Assembly (NCBI GenBank): GCA_032717465.1
Contig: CM064670.1
Coordinates: 11,749,083-11,813,082, forward strand
Direction: 5' to 3'
Length of the DNA: 64,000 nt
Source: Coenobita brevimanus
Taxonomy: Eukaryota; Arthropoda; Malacostraca; Decapoda; Coenobitidae
The translations under genes and the position numbers were made by a program. The notes under the pieces are model-generated. The model was not told the origin of the DNA, searched no databases, and saw nothing but the letters and a program-made list of their open reading frames with translations. The first letter of the stretch is position 1. The number at the start of each line of letters is the position of its first letter. Below, one piece after another: positions 22,349 to 33,557 of the stretch.

Positions 22349-22481
22349 TGTGAAGGAAATAATTCAAACAATATTCATCCATTTTTAAACAAACTTGGTG
22401 GAGAGGTTGACGGTTAGGAAAGGGATTGATTTTCTTTTCCAACCACAGGTATTCCCTGAACACCATAATATAATTTGGATT

Positions 22482-22483
<2 letters not shown>

Positions 22484-22524
<41 letters not shown>
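22484..22524. repeat. (AT)n array, left of the retrotransposon 2 insertion
   Basis: The array is interrupted by retrotransposon 2 and resumes at 27944-28012. ATAT directly flanks both LTR ends, so the element inserted into a pre-existing (AT)n array. Confidence 0.9.
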
Positions 22525-22528
<4 letters not shown>

Positions 22529-23320
22529 ACGGAACAGAGAAAGATAATATACACTTTAAGTGAGAACACTAAAAATCACTACTGTCCCGTAAAGTTCCAG
22601 GTTCAAAACAAAAGAGTTAGGTAAAATTACAAGTTAAAGTTTAATGCTCAAACTAACAACAAAACATTCAGGACTCATAAGGATAATGTAATGGGAAAAA
22701 ACAGGTTAAATATATGGTTAACTACAATAGCCTCTATTAACACGAAATTAGCAAGAGTAAATTTATCTAAGTCAGCCCTGATAAAATGAAAATACACCGG
22801 GCAATGCTCAGTTAATGCAAGATAAATTATTACAGATACAAACTACTATTAACAATTGACTGATCGTAAAGAGCCTTTACATAATTTACAAAAACTTCAC
22901 TAGGCCTACAAATTAAACTTATGCTACACAGTACAAGAACAAAATGCAACAACACTCATACTCAAATTACACAGCTGCTAGATGGTTGGAGACTTCCTGA
23001 GAAACTCACAATAATAATAACTGTACAGGGGAGGACAGAGATGCGAGCAAAATGAGGAGTAGATCTAAGTGGCAAAGATGCAGAGACTGAGCTCATTATA
23101 TAGGGGCCGGCAGAGCTTGATACAACTTGTAAGAAGGACGCACAAATGAAGCCATGGGGACAATGAGTTGACAATCCTACTCTGAGCAACAGAAAGGACG
23201 ACTTACTCTACTATAACGGTAGAAGGGGGGGACTGAGGCAGAACACGCTCGTGATCAAACATGCAGCATACTGTGCGTTAAAATTACACAAAGGATGATG
23301 AAATCATAGGCTATGTAACA
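22525..23320 (-). repeat. 3' LTR of retrotransposon 2
   Basis: Read on the minus strand it starts TGTTACATAGCC and ends CCGTAACA. Preceded (minus strand) by the purine-rich TTTGTGGGGAGG at about 23321-23332, a good polypurine tract. The small ORFs inside are not supported. Confidence 0.92.
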
Positions 23321-26300
23321 CCTCCCCACAAAGAAAAAAGAAATTTACAAAGGAAATTTCTTATTACTCTAAAACAATCTGTATATGGCATTACAGAACA
23401 TGCAAAAGTCTTTCCTAGTGTTACAAAACATGAGATCTCCCTAGCACGTTCAGTCATAGGTACTTGCCAGTATCCCTTTAACAAATCAAACTTACTTATG
23501 TACCTAGCCTTTCCGATCTTGTCTATGCAATCTTCCACGCGAAGGAGAGGGTAAGTGTCTGTTTTGGTTATCTGATTAACACGTCTGTAGTCAATGCAAA
23601 GCCGCTGTGACCCACCTGGCTTAGGGACTAAAGTGACAGGAGAACTCCACTCGCTCTGACAGGGCTCAATCATCTTGTGGTCCAACAGGTAGCCAAGCTC
23701 CTTCTGGATGAGAGGAACTTTCACTGGGTTCACACGGTAAGGAGGCAGTTTAATTGGCTTTGCGTCTCCAACATCGACATCATGCATCAACACAGTGGTT
23801 CTTCCTGGAGTGGCACGGAACACTTGCGGGTACTCCTGCAGTAATGCCGAAAACTCCTGCCTTTCCTCGGGAGGTAGATGAGAAAGCTTAGTCTGGAGAT
23901 CATTCATGATATCAGGATTCTTCCCCAAACTATCACTCAGGCTCATGCTGCATGGGAGAGCTTCACTTGCAGACTCGGGTGGAACAGCTACAGTGCAGAC
24001 TGGATTATTTTTGTCCTGCCTGTGATATAACTTTAGCATGTTGATGTGACATAGTTGCTTGCTCTTTCTACAATCTGGTGTGGCGATGACATAGTTGACA
24101 TCACTGAGTTTCTTCTCCACGAAATAAGGACCACTAAACTTGGCTTGAAGAGGTTGCCCATGCACCGGTAGCAGAATCAAAACCTGATCTCCTGGCTGAA
24201 AGTGGCGTAACCTGGACTTCTTATCATACCAAGTCTTCATCTTCTCCTGAGCAGCTCCTAAATTCTCTCTCGTCAGCTGTAAAGCAGTGGACAGCCGTTC
24301 TTTGAACTTCATCACATACTCCAGCAGGTTGACGTCATCTTCCTCCGACAGCCAGCATTCCTTGATTAGCTTAAGGGGTCCTCTTACTTCATGGCCAAAC
24401 AGTAGTTCAAAAGGTGAGAAGCCCAGTGATTCATTTGGAGATTCTCTTGCAGCAAATACAACGAATGGAAGACCTTTATCCCAGTCTTTCTGATGTTCCA
24501 AACAGTATTTCTTGAGCATCGATTTGAGTGTTTGATGACATCTCTCCAACGCTCCTTGGGTCTGGGGATGGTAAGCTGAAGACGTGATCTGGGTGATGCC
24601 CAACTCTTTCAGAGACTGCTTGAAAACATTCGACATGAAATTACTTCCCCGGTCTGACTGTACCTCCTTGGGCAGACCAAACTTTGTGAAGAACCCTAGC
24701 ATTTCCTTAACCACGTTCTTTGCTGAGATATTTCTAAGTGGAATGGCTTCAGGATAACGAGTAGCCATATCAATCAGGGTCAACACATAAGAAAATCCTG
24801 AAGAAGTCTTAGGAAGAGGGCCCACAATATCCACCAACACACGGGTGAAAGGCGCCTCAAAAGGAGGAATGGGAACTAGAGGTGCAACCTTTTCGGTCTG
24901 ATTACACTTCCCCACAACTTGACACGTGTGACAAGACTTACAATACCAGGAAACATCCCTGAAGATACCTGGCCAGTAGAAGTGTTTCAAAATGCGTGCC
25001 GCAGTCTTCCTCACTCCAAGGTGTCCTGCCAAACTGGAATCATGAGCCACTCTAATGATATCCTGCCTACAAACACGAGGGATGACAACTTGATGTACAA
25101 CCTCCCATTCACAGTCGGCTGATGCTGTTGGGGGTCTCCACTTCCTCATAAGTACTCCTGACTTTATATAATAACAAGTAGAAGCACCAGTTGACTCTTC
25201 CTCACTGCAAGCAGAGTTAGCAAGACCTTTCAACTCAGGGTCAGCAACCTGCAACTCAACCAACTCTTGACGAGACAAATTATCAACACTACGGGGTACT
25301 GCCTCATCTGGTGAGTGGTCCAAATTAGCAAGAAAAGTGTCAGCTAGGATAACATCATCATCATCATTATCCTCTAAATCACCAGTAACTTTAGACTTAG
25401 CCCTAGTGACAGCACATGCAGGGAACACATCAGGGATATCACAATCCTGGGCCGCAGCCACTGGCTCACTAGACAACTGAGGAGCTGGACACACTTGACT
25501 TCCACCAATATCATTTCCAAGTAAGAAAGTTACACCTGACATTGGGAGTGTCTCAACCAACCCAACCATAACGGAACCATTAACAAAACCAGACTCTAAA
25601 TTCACTCTGCACAGAGGGACAGTGAAGTAATTATTCCCTACACCTTGTAAGATTACAGTTTCATCAGAGGAATTAACATTAGAGCCCAGAACACTGGTCA
25701 GCATAAGGGATTGGCAAGCAGCTGTGTCACGATATATTTTAACTGATTTCCTGTCATTACTGTCCAGAGGACTGACAAAACCATCAGACAGGAAAATAGC
25801 ACATGAACTCTTGATAGTGTCACCCATGTTACTGCTCAAAAGAGGAGCTCCATCATGAGAATTTAAGTTACCCCTCAAAGCAGGTTCAGTTAACTCAGTT
25901 AAAGGATTCTGGGAACTCTCAAGAGTGGACACTAGACCAATTGACTGAATATTTAAAGACTCCTTTTTGTTCACATCACGCTGTCTCCTGAAACATCTCT
26001 CCGTATTATGACCAAGCTTACTACAATAAGTACATTTACTTTTCTGAAATCTAGAGGTGAAGCTGGTATTTACTTCCTGAGAAACATCATCTTTATTCTC
26101 TTTCCTGTTACCTGTACTCTGAGTAGAGGCAACGTACTTACTCTCAGCTTTCCCTTTTTCTTTAGAATATCTCTTGTGAGTGAGAACATATTCATCAGCT
26201 AAAACTGCAGCATCAGACAAATTATCTATTCTTCTCTCATCAAGATATAGGCTTACATCTTTATAAATACACCTTTTGAAGTCCTCCAGCAAAATCATCT

Positions 26301-26328
26301 GCTTAAATTTACCAAAATCAGAATCCAC
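23311..26328 (-). pseudogene. gag zinc knuckle, protease-like, integrase and truncated RT polyprotein
   Basis: 1005 codons in one frame, in register with the upstream gag ORF across one TAG (26344-26346). CCHC knuckle: C99, C102, H107, C112. Protease-like region about 195-280, with DTAA at 201-204 instead of DTG-A. Integrase: HHCC module H429, H436, C466, C469; catalytic D500, D559 and E595 with exactly 35 residues between the last two; GPY/F module at 733-735 (GPY). RT begins about residue 820 and includes LCIDYRRVNQ and FDLLKGYWQVP (catalytic Asp948). After ISCFVT (residue 970, near 23421) the sequence jumps to non-coding DNA before the polypurine tract. The YxDD motif and RNase H are absent, so this protein cannot copy RNA itself. 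The integrase looks complete. Confidence 0.9.
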
Positions 26329-26343
26329 ATTCTTAGAATTTAA

Positions 26344-27069
26344 CTACTGCTCTAACAGATCTTCTTTGATTTTTGCATACTCAACATGGGATTGGTTATC
26401 TTGCTTGTAAGTTGTCCTAAATTTTACTCTATAGGCTTCAGGAACAAGCTCATAGGCCTTAAGAATCAAGCTCTTAACTACATCATAATTATCAGATTGA
26501 TCCTGAGGCAAAGATGCATAAGTTACTTGAGCTTTACCGGTGAGAACAGTTTGAAGGAGTACTGGCCAATACTCCTTGGGCCAACTAAAACCTGTAGCTA
26601 CCCTCTCAAACAACTGAAAATACTTTGTTAAATCAGATTCATTAAAAGGAGGGACAAGTTTAACATTTTTAGCCACATCAAAATCATCAGAGCTAGATGA
26701 TCCAGTTCCACCTTGTTTCATGCGATACTCATGGTCTGCCTGAATCCTGGCAAGTTTAATTTGTGCCTGAGCCTGTACCTGTGCCTCTTGAATACGAGCA
26801 TTTGCCTCATTAACACGAGCCTCCCGCAGGGCTAGCTGTAACTTAGCTAATTCAATCTGCGTTTGCTCATTTGGAGGAGTTACATTAAACAAGCTTTCAT
26901 TAATCATATCAACAATTTGATCTTTAGAATGATGAGAGCGAACAGTAATTCCCAATTGTTGAGGAACAAGCTTAAGTTCATTCTTTGTTCTGTTTTCTAC
27001 ATCACACACTGTTTGCACATTTGAAAAAAAATCTTTGGCTTCATCAAGTGTAGTAATAGTAGACATCAT
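26344..27069 (-). pseudogene. gag: gag N-terminal ORF of retrotransposon 2
   Basis: 241 codons from an ATG 82 bp inside the 5' LTR boundary. Residues about 68-118 are an Ala/Gln/Glu-rich heptad-like stretch expected to form a coiled coil. From about 135 the KLVPPFNESDLTKYFQLFER segment resembles the core of Ty3/Gypsy Gag. The frame ends at a TAG in the middle of gag; the same frame is open immediately beyond it and continues into the zinc knuckle. Because the stop falls inside a conserved-looking structural segment rather than at a gag-pol junction, a nonsense mutation is more likely than programmed readthrough. Confidence 0.8.
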
Positions 27070-27124
27070 GAATAAATCACAGTCACAAAATATCGAACAA
27101 TATCCTTATGATAATATCCTGAAT

Positions 27125-27150
27125 ATCTTGATAAGAGGTCGCTAAATTTA
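27125..27150 (-). other. primer-binding-site-like sequence of retrotransposon 2
   Basis: On the minus strand, directly after the 5' LTR, the sequence reads TAAATTTAGCGACCTCTTAT. It shares the GCGACCTC core with the same position of retrotransposon 1 (TTGGCGACCTCATTCC), but the TGG expected for a tRNA 3' end is replaced by TTA. The primer is unknown. Confidence 0.5.
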
Positions 27151-27939
27151 TGTTACGGAACAGAGAAAGATAATGTACACTTTAAGTGAGAACACTAAAA
27201 ATCACTACTGTCCCGTAAAGTTCCAGGTTCAAAACAAAAGAGTTAGGTAAAATTACAAGTTAAAGTTTAATGCTCAAACTAACAACAAAACATTCAGGAC
27301 TCATAAGGATAATGTAATGGCAAAAAACAGGTTAAATATATGGTTAACTACAATAGCCTCTATTAACACGAAATTAGCAAGAGTAAATTTATCTAAGTCA
27401 GCCCTGATAAAATGAAAATACACCGGGCAATGCTCAGTTAATGCAAGATAAATTATTACAGATACAAACTATTATTAACAATTGACTGACGCAAAGAACC
27501 TTTACATAAATTACAAAAACTTCACTAGGCCTACAAATTAAACTTATGCTACACAGTACAAGAACAAAATGCAACAACACTCATACTCAAATTACACAGC
27601 TGCTAGATGGTTGGAGACTTCCTGAGAAACTCACAATAATAATAACTGTACAGGGGAGGACAGAGATGCGAGCAAAATGAGGAGTAGATCTAAGTGGCAA
27701 AGATGCAGAGACAGCTCATTATATAGGGGCCGGCAGAGCTTGATACAACTTGTAAGAAGGACGCGCAAATGAAGCCATGGGGACAAAGAGTTGACAATCC
27801 TACTCTGAGCAACAGAAAGGACGACTTACTCTACTATAACGGTAGAAGGGGGGGACTGAGGCAGAACACGCTCGTGATCAAACATGCAGCATACTGTGCG
27901 TTAAAATTACACAAAGGATGATGAAATCATAGGCTATGT

Positions 27940-27943
<4 letters not shown>
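27151..27943 (-). repeat. 5' LTR of retrotransposon 2
   Basis: Direct repeat of 22525-23320. Differences noted include A/G at the tenth base pair of the GATAATATAC block, a few changes near 27487-27515, a 3-bp indel in the GCAGAGAC block and A/T in GGACAAAGAG. Confidence 0.92.

Positions 27944-28012
<69 letters not shown>
27944..28012. repeat. (AT)n array, right of the retrotransposon 2 insertion
   Basis: Continuation of 22484-22524 after the insertion. It grades into TAGA/TATC tetranucleotides that form the tail of the next LINE remnant. Confidence 0.9.
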
Positions 28013-28015
<3 letters not shown>

Positions 28016-28049
28016 ATAGATAGATACGGTATATATACCGATCTATCTA

Positions 28050-28230
28050 TCAGTCCATCCATCCATCTACCTTCTTGTCTATATCCAGAAGCCTTTATTT
28101 GGTAAGGGGTTGCCACAAACAAATCGCATCCATGGCATTCTGTGGTCTGTCACTGGGCTCCCTTCCCTCCAGCTCGCACTCCCTCTCTCATATATCTCTC
28201 CACTCCATCCCCCACCGTACTGAAGACATT
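28050..28230 (-). mobile_element. LINE 3'-end remnant
   Basis: Minus-strand LINE tail, homologous to 39410-39725. Both contain GGGGTTGCCACAAACAAATCGC or GGTGGCCACAAACAAATCGC, a CCCTCTCTCATATA.CTCTCCAC block and a TATC tail. The open frame seen in the better copy is lost here. Confidence 0.65.
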
Positions 28231-28361
28231 AATAGTTTCTTAATTACCATTCTTCATCGTCCTCATATTCCCACCCTGTTTCGCACTACTAACTGGATGG
28301 TCACGATGGAAAAACAAGAACAAATGAAGAAATAGGCTCAGCTCTTCCAGAGGTGACTTGA

Positions 28362-28387
28362 GATTTTTCGATTATAATCGAAAAATC
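28362..28387. other. perfect 26-bp palindrome
   Basis: GATTTTTCGATTA is followed immediately by its exact reverse complement TAATCGAAAAATC. It is followed by a second short direct duplication of TTTAATGCTA/TTTAATGCTA. Confidence 0.85.
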
Positions 28388-28439
28388 ATTTAATGCTAAA
28401 TAATTATTTAATGCTACTTGGGGCGTAAGTTTGTCACCT

Positions 28440-28530
28440 ACTCTTAAATATTGTGGATTACGTCAGCCTAGCCTCGGGACCCTACACCTTGAAGGGAGTA
28501 ATATGGGACTGGCTGTGAAAAATGTACACT
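28440..28530 (-). repeat. short dispersed repeat family H, copy 2
   Basis: The minus strand shares CATATTACTCCCT.CAAGGTGTA..G..CC.GAGGCTAGGCT with the + strand at 10690-10775. About 65 bp, class unknown. The remainder of 28230-28860 has no gene. Confidence 0.5.
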
Positions 28531-28869
28531 TTAATATTAACGTATCATATGCAGAAATATAAAGGTCAAAAACATGCTTGAGAGATTCATAAATCAGGGG
28601 AACAAGGACCCCATTCATACCTGTATTCTCGTAGGTTAAGGAAGCTCCGTAGCACCTTTTCTTAAGCGATTTATTTTGCTTTTTACACCTTACTGTCCTG
28701 TTCTGAGTTGTATAATTGTAACATCGCCATATTCCGCATAAATAACGTACAAAACAATATTAACTAGCCATATCCAAATATAAATCGCCAAGGAAAAGGG
28801 ACTAAGTAGCCTCCTTACTCAACGAGAATATGGGCCTCAGTCCCCACTAAAGCCTTTGAAATAATTCTT

Positions 28870-29350
28870 GGTAATGTTTTCGTTTGCACATGGACAAGGA
28901 TCATACATTAAGCCTGTACACTATGTCGGTGTGAAGGTCATACTGCCAAATGAAAGCCCATATGAGACTTACTTTATCTTGGAAATAGAAAATATCTGTC
29001 TTCAAAAAGCTTCGAGTTATATCCCGCTGAATATGCGTGACCTTGAGTTTGACCTTTCAAGGTCATTTACTGTCAAAGGTCAAGGTACCAATTAAAACCA
29101 ATATGGGATTCCCTATATGTTGATTATAGTAAATATCTTTCCTCAATCAGTTATAGACCCCTGAATATCCGTGATCTTGAGTTTGACATTTCAAGGTTAC
29201 TCAAGGTCAAGGACCTTGGTGTCAAATGAAAGCTCATATTACAAGTTCCTGTACGTTCATAATAGTAAGTATATCTGTTTTCAACCGTTTGCAAGTTATT
29301 GCCCTCTGAAAATCCATGACCTTGATTTTGACCTTTCAGGTTCACTCAAT
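28870..29350 (+). repeat. three tandem diverged units with TTTGACCTTTCAAGGTCA
   Basis: Units of about 130-160 bp run from a TCAAATGAAAGC..CATAT block through ATATCTGTCTTCAA and AGTTATATCCC.CTGAATAT.CGTGA to CTTGAGTTTGACCTTTCAAGG. Ends fall at about 29090, 29215 and 29350. The last unit continues into CCCACATACCCGGAAAGTTTAATG. Several TCAAGGTCA strings are present. No protein. Confidence 0.7.
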
Positions 29351-29949
29351 TCCCTTCAAAATTTAATCACTTTCTTTGGGGACCAGTGCCCACATACCCG
29401 GAAAGTTTAATGTAATTTCATTCAGCCGATTATTCCATAATGTTGCTAACAAACAAACAAGCCAACAAACAAACAAACACACATATTCGACCAAAAACAA
29501 TACCACGTCGGTCTCCGTTCGGGAGAGGTTAAAAAAAAAAAAAAAAAAAAGGAACATGAAAGAGTCACCAAAATATCCTGTGTAATGGAGCATATACTCA
29601 TTCACTCACCATAAAAGCTTTCAACATTTTTTGCATATTGTTTTTACCCCTGCCATTCTGGTGATGATGATTGTTTTGGTCATGGGGTTAGTCTATGTCT
29701 GGGTGTAAATGTGAAAATCATTTGGGGAAAGCACAATTCGGTGATTTCAGTAATGTTTAGAACATACTTCGTGACTGTTACCGACACCATGACCATATCC
29801 AAAACGACCTCATAATGGAAACAACATTTTTTTTTTCTAAATTTAAAGTGAAAATATGAAGATATATTTATGAAAAAAATGGTGCCGTGCATTAGGTCGT
29901 GGTACTTTCAGGGCACCACCCACTCAGTGATCTCTTTCCCAATATTTTG

Positions 29950-30267
29950 CATCATCATCATCATCATCATCATCATCATGTCTGTCAGTCCACAGCAAGA
30001 TAAGGGCCTCTACCATAGCTTTTCACACTGTCCTATCGATTGTTTGTCTGTTCAGTCCTATCCCAAGAAAATCTCCGAATGTTATCTATTCATCTTGTTC
30101 TCTGTCTGCCTCTTCCTCTCACTCCATCTCTGTCATGTTACTCCATTATGCCAGTTGTCCATTCGTCACCTGTGGCTCGAAAGATGTGACCAGTCCACAT
30201 CCGTTTTTGTCTGTTGAAACTAGTAATTTTATACATACCTAACTTCGTATCTCCCCTTATCCTGGAT

Positions 30268-30325
<58 letters not shown>

Positions 30326-30360
30326 TGACATCTAACCTAATCTTTTCCATTTCTGTTTGC
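29950..30360 (-). mobile_element. LINE 3'-end remnant carrying a (CT)n expansion
   Basis: Read on the minus strand, a decayed frame contains RQKRMWTGHIFRATGDEWTT, matching the C-terminal WAGHI.R..D.RWT-type end of arthropod LINE proteins. It ends in GAGGCCCTTATCTTGCTGTGG, ACTGACAGACATG and (ATG)n, the known tail type also seen at 13968-14152. A (CT)n array at 30270-30320 splits the coding remnant. No RT core. Confidence 0.65.
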
Positions 30361-30429
30361 GCAAAACTTTCTTCTGTACACTACGGGCCGTGGCTTGGTA
30401 TAACATATTTATTGTGGTCCTGAAGATCA

Positions 30430-31080
30430 CTTTAGCCAGTACTCCGCAGAACAGGTCCAGTTAGTTACTGAAAAGGAAACAGTTTTGTCTGATTTATCAC
30501 AGTGAACCTGCAGAAATTCTTTTTTCTTTAACCTGGCCCAGATTTCCGTCCTTATTTCACGTAGCACCATGGCAGAAAGAGTATTACGGCTCCGCATCTT
30601 GTCCATAGCACTTCTCTGTGCTAAGCTATTTTTAAAACTTAGTGTTCAAGACAGGGAAAATAATTACAATTTTAAACCAAGTTAGCGAAGAAAGAGTTTA
30701 CTATGGCTGCACCTCACTGGTGTAGATACACCGATCAGGATATCCTTCACAGCGAGAAGGCAGAGTTCTTTCAAAAAAGTATTTTTTAGTTGCCCAAAAA
30801 TATAACTAAGAAGTCTGGAGGGTGGATGCAATGGACTTTTGTCCCCCCTGTAATTGCAGGCAGAGAGAAATTGAAGCTGCAGTCTCATCAGACACGAAGC
30901 CTCGTGTTCCATACTCCTTTTGTTGAGTATGTACATCGACTGATTCATCTTTAGGGAATTCTTGCTGTATAGCCAATCATTACCGCTATCCGAGCCCTAT
31001 TTTCCACTGCTGTACAATCGCTGTCGCTTATAAATACTATAGTGGGTGGTGTTTTCGAGGTTTCTTGTGACACTATACTA
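30430..31080. other. no gene recognised
   Basis: Complex-looking but unassigned DNA. The 88-codon minus-strand ORF (30682-30948) has no recognisable motif. Confidence 0.4.
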
Positions 31081-31084
31081 CTTT

Positions 31085-31265
31085 TACACTTTCCGTCTTG
31101 AATGCTTAGTTGTGACAATAGATTAACACTTGATATGTGCTAGTCACAAAGACGTTCTATAGTAAGGATGCCGAGCTGAATTATAGTCTCATTCTGTTAT
31201 TCAACTACGTGAAATTTGCTGCAAAAGGACGAAAATCTGGGTCAAGTTAGTGTAAAAGAACGTAC
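31085..31265 (+). repeat. dispersed repeat family Q, copy 3
   Basis: Landmarks CCGTCTTGAATGCTTAG, GATTAACACTTGATATGTG, TAGTCACAAAGA and GAAAATCTGGGTCAAGTTAG match the other three copies. Confidence 0.6.
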
Positions 31266-31505
31266 AGTGTATTTATTTATCTCACTGTGTTGAAACTTCC
31301 CCGTTATTGAGGTCACACCACAACAGACGACAGACGAACTGCAAATACTATACATGCGCCACGTATGACCCCAACACCCCAGCACTTTCAGTATTTATAA
31401 GTGAAGGTGACTGTACAAAAGGGGAACAAGAAAGGCCTGATGATATTATTCAGTGCACGGGAAAATGAGATATTAGTTTAGCCATATCTGTATAATTCTA
31501 TGTAG

Positions 31506-31590
31506 CTGGTGGTCTAGTGGCCGAAAGCAACGGCCGGTGTAAAGGTATGAAATTGTTGACAAAGATTCGAACCCGTGAGAGGCGGCTGAA
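31506..31590 (+). mobile_element. tRNA-like SINE head
   Basis: A-box-like TGGTCTAGTGG (about 31510-31520) and B-box-like GATTCGAACCC (31564-31574), 44 bp apart. The head cannot fold as a clean tRNA cloverleaf, so I read it as the head of a tRNA-derived SINE or an old tRNA pseudogene. Confidence 0.5.
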
Positions 31591-32151
31591 GGCTTTTTGT
31601 TCTTGTACTGTCACCAGGTAGTGTGCGCTGGCTGGTTACATTTCAGTGTGCTTGATTAGCCTTGGGTCTCTATACCTCGTAAGAGATTTTAAAATGACGT
31701 TTGTTACTTCTGTTTTCACATTCTCAATACCCTTCCCTAGTGCAGTACCAGCATAAATAACAACTCACAAACAGTCCACTCTGGCCTCACTAATACAGAG
31801 CCTCGCACCACAGCACACTTACTCACCTTATGCACCTCGCCTTCACAACACACGCAGTCCTTCAACACAGCCTCAACAAAGCATCTATACGACCTCCCAC
31901 CTAAAGCAACAAGTTCCGGTAATCCACTGGGTTTATGTGCAGACGAGCCTTGGGTCACAATAACAACATAAAAAACAACATATTCACTGGTACTTATAGC
32001 ATTTTGTTTTTTGCTATATATTAACTTTCTGTTTGCCTTCCTCGCAGTCCGAGCAATTCCTGCTTCTCTTCCACATACACCGCCCCGACTTTGCACACTA
32101 TCCTCCCATCTCTCATTTTTCCACTTACTTTCCCTCTTACCAACATTAATA

Positions 32152-32187
<36 letters not shown>

Positions 32188-32393
32188 GCTATGAATATGT
32201 TACCAGACAAAGAACAGGGTGTTGAAGAGGGCAGTGTGCAATTAAAAATATTGCTAGATACACACAGTGTAACATTCTGCAGTCACACCTCATACAGCCA
32301 CATCTAACATATCGTACCACATCTAACACTGCCACGCCTCACACTGTCACAGCCAAACACCATAACACCAGACACTGCCACACCAAACACTGC

Positions 32394-32434
<41 letters not shown>

Positions 32435-32459
32435 ATGTGTTCGATTCTGGGCATAGGCT

Positions 32460-32760
32460 TCACAGCCTGTTATCAAGGTCCAGTAGTCCTCCTACGTACC
32501 ATACACCTCTACATGTCACCACTTTCGGCGTTAACACCCACCGTCCATATTGCATACATGCTAGGGCTGTCTCATACAGGACTGGTGTATTGGTATTAGC
32601 GGGGGTGTTTTTACATGTCGGCGGGTCTTCTGGTAGATCAGTAAAGTCTGATTTAAAGAAATTCAAATTCTTAAACTGTTCCCTGCCCCAGCGGGGATTT
32701 GAACCTGGGTCCGGTAGGACTGTAGGCCTCCTCTCTACCGATTGAGCCACCGCCTCTCCC
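32460..32760 (-). mobile_element. tRNA-derived SINE family A, better copy
   Basis: The minus strand begins with a tRNA-like head: A box TGGCTCAATCGG (32738-32749) and B box GGTTCAAATCC (32695-32705). A tRNA-unrelated body of about 230 bp follows and is shared with 11660-11965. The left end abuts (GT)n at 32395-32430, a plausible simple tail. The ORFs on both strands are incidental. Confidence 0.75.
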
Positions 32761-33550
32761 ACTGCTATACCTCACACACAGCACCCAACACCGTTACTTA
32801 CACTGCAGTACCTCACACACTGCACCCAGTACTACAACGTACACTGCCACACCTCTCACACAACACCCAATACCATAACGTACACTGCAACACCTCTCAC
32901 ACAGCACCCAATACCATTGCTTACACTGCAACACCTCTCACACAACACCCAATACCATAACTTACACTGCCACACCTCACACACAGCATCCAATACCATT
33001 GCTTACACTGCAACACCTCTCACACAACACCCAATGCCACAAATAACACTGCCACGCAACCACACACAGAACCCAGTACCATCGCTTACATTGCAACACC
33101 TCACACACAACACCCAATACCATAATTTACACTGCAACACCTTTCACACAGCACCCAGTACCATAACTTACACTGCAACACCTTTCACACAACACCCAAT
33201 ACCATTGCTTACACTGCAACACCTTTCACACAACACCCAGCACCATTGCTTACACTGCAACACCTCTCACACAACACACAATACCATTGCTTACATTGCA
33301 ACACCTCTCACACAACACACAATGCCACAAATTACACTGTCATCCCTCACACAGAACCCCGTACCATCAATTACGCTGCAACACCTCACACAAGGCACCC
33401 AGTGACATGATATACACTGCAACACAACACACACACAGAACTCAGTACCACAACTTACACTGCTACACCTCACATACAGCACCCAGTGCCATAATGTACA
33501 CGAAAGCACCTCACACGCAGCTCCCAGTACCATAATATACACTGCAATAC
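32761..33550. repeat. 41-bp minisatellite, left part
   Basis: Units of the form ACACTGCAACACCTCTCACAC followed by AACACCCAATACCATAACTT. ACTGC landmarks fall at 32761, 32802, 32843, 32884 and 32925, exactly 41 bp apart. About 19 units here; the array resumes at 35763 after the LINE insertion. Confidence 0.93.
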
Positions 33551-33557
33551 AAGCCAG

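Larger units (their letters stand above)
22525..27943 (-). mobile_element. Gmr1-like Ty3/Gypsy LTR retrotransposon 2, RT-truncated
   Basis: Seen: direct LTRs of 796 and 793 bp (22525-23320 and 27151-27943) with TGTTAC...TAACA ends, both flanked by ATAT. On the minus strand the order is 5' LTR, primer-binding-like site, gag, CCHC knuckle, protease-like region, complete integrase, start of RT, polypurine tract, 3' LTR. Known: in ordinary Ty3/Gypsy elements integrase follows RNase H; integrase before RT marks the Gmr1 group. Here integrase and RT are in one open frame, so the order is not an alignment artefact. RT stops after the first catalytic motif, and RNase H is gone. The LTRs differ by about a dozen positions by eye, so insertion looks recent. 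Confidence 0.9.

Noticed and set aside
24287..26202. Small + strand ORFs opposite the retrotransposon 2 polyprotein
   Set aside because: Shadows of the minus-strand frame; no independent support.
31506..31590. Functional tRNA gene
   Set aside because: A and B boxes are recognisable, but the arms do not pair as a proper cloverleaf; better explained as a SINE head or tRNA pseudogene.
32395..33550. CRISPR-like array (regular 41-bp repeats)
   Set aside because: Units are contiguous diverged minisatellite copies with no unique spacers, in a eukaryotic context with no cas genes.
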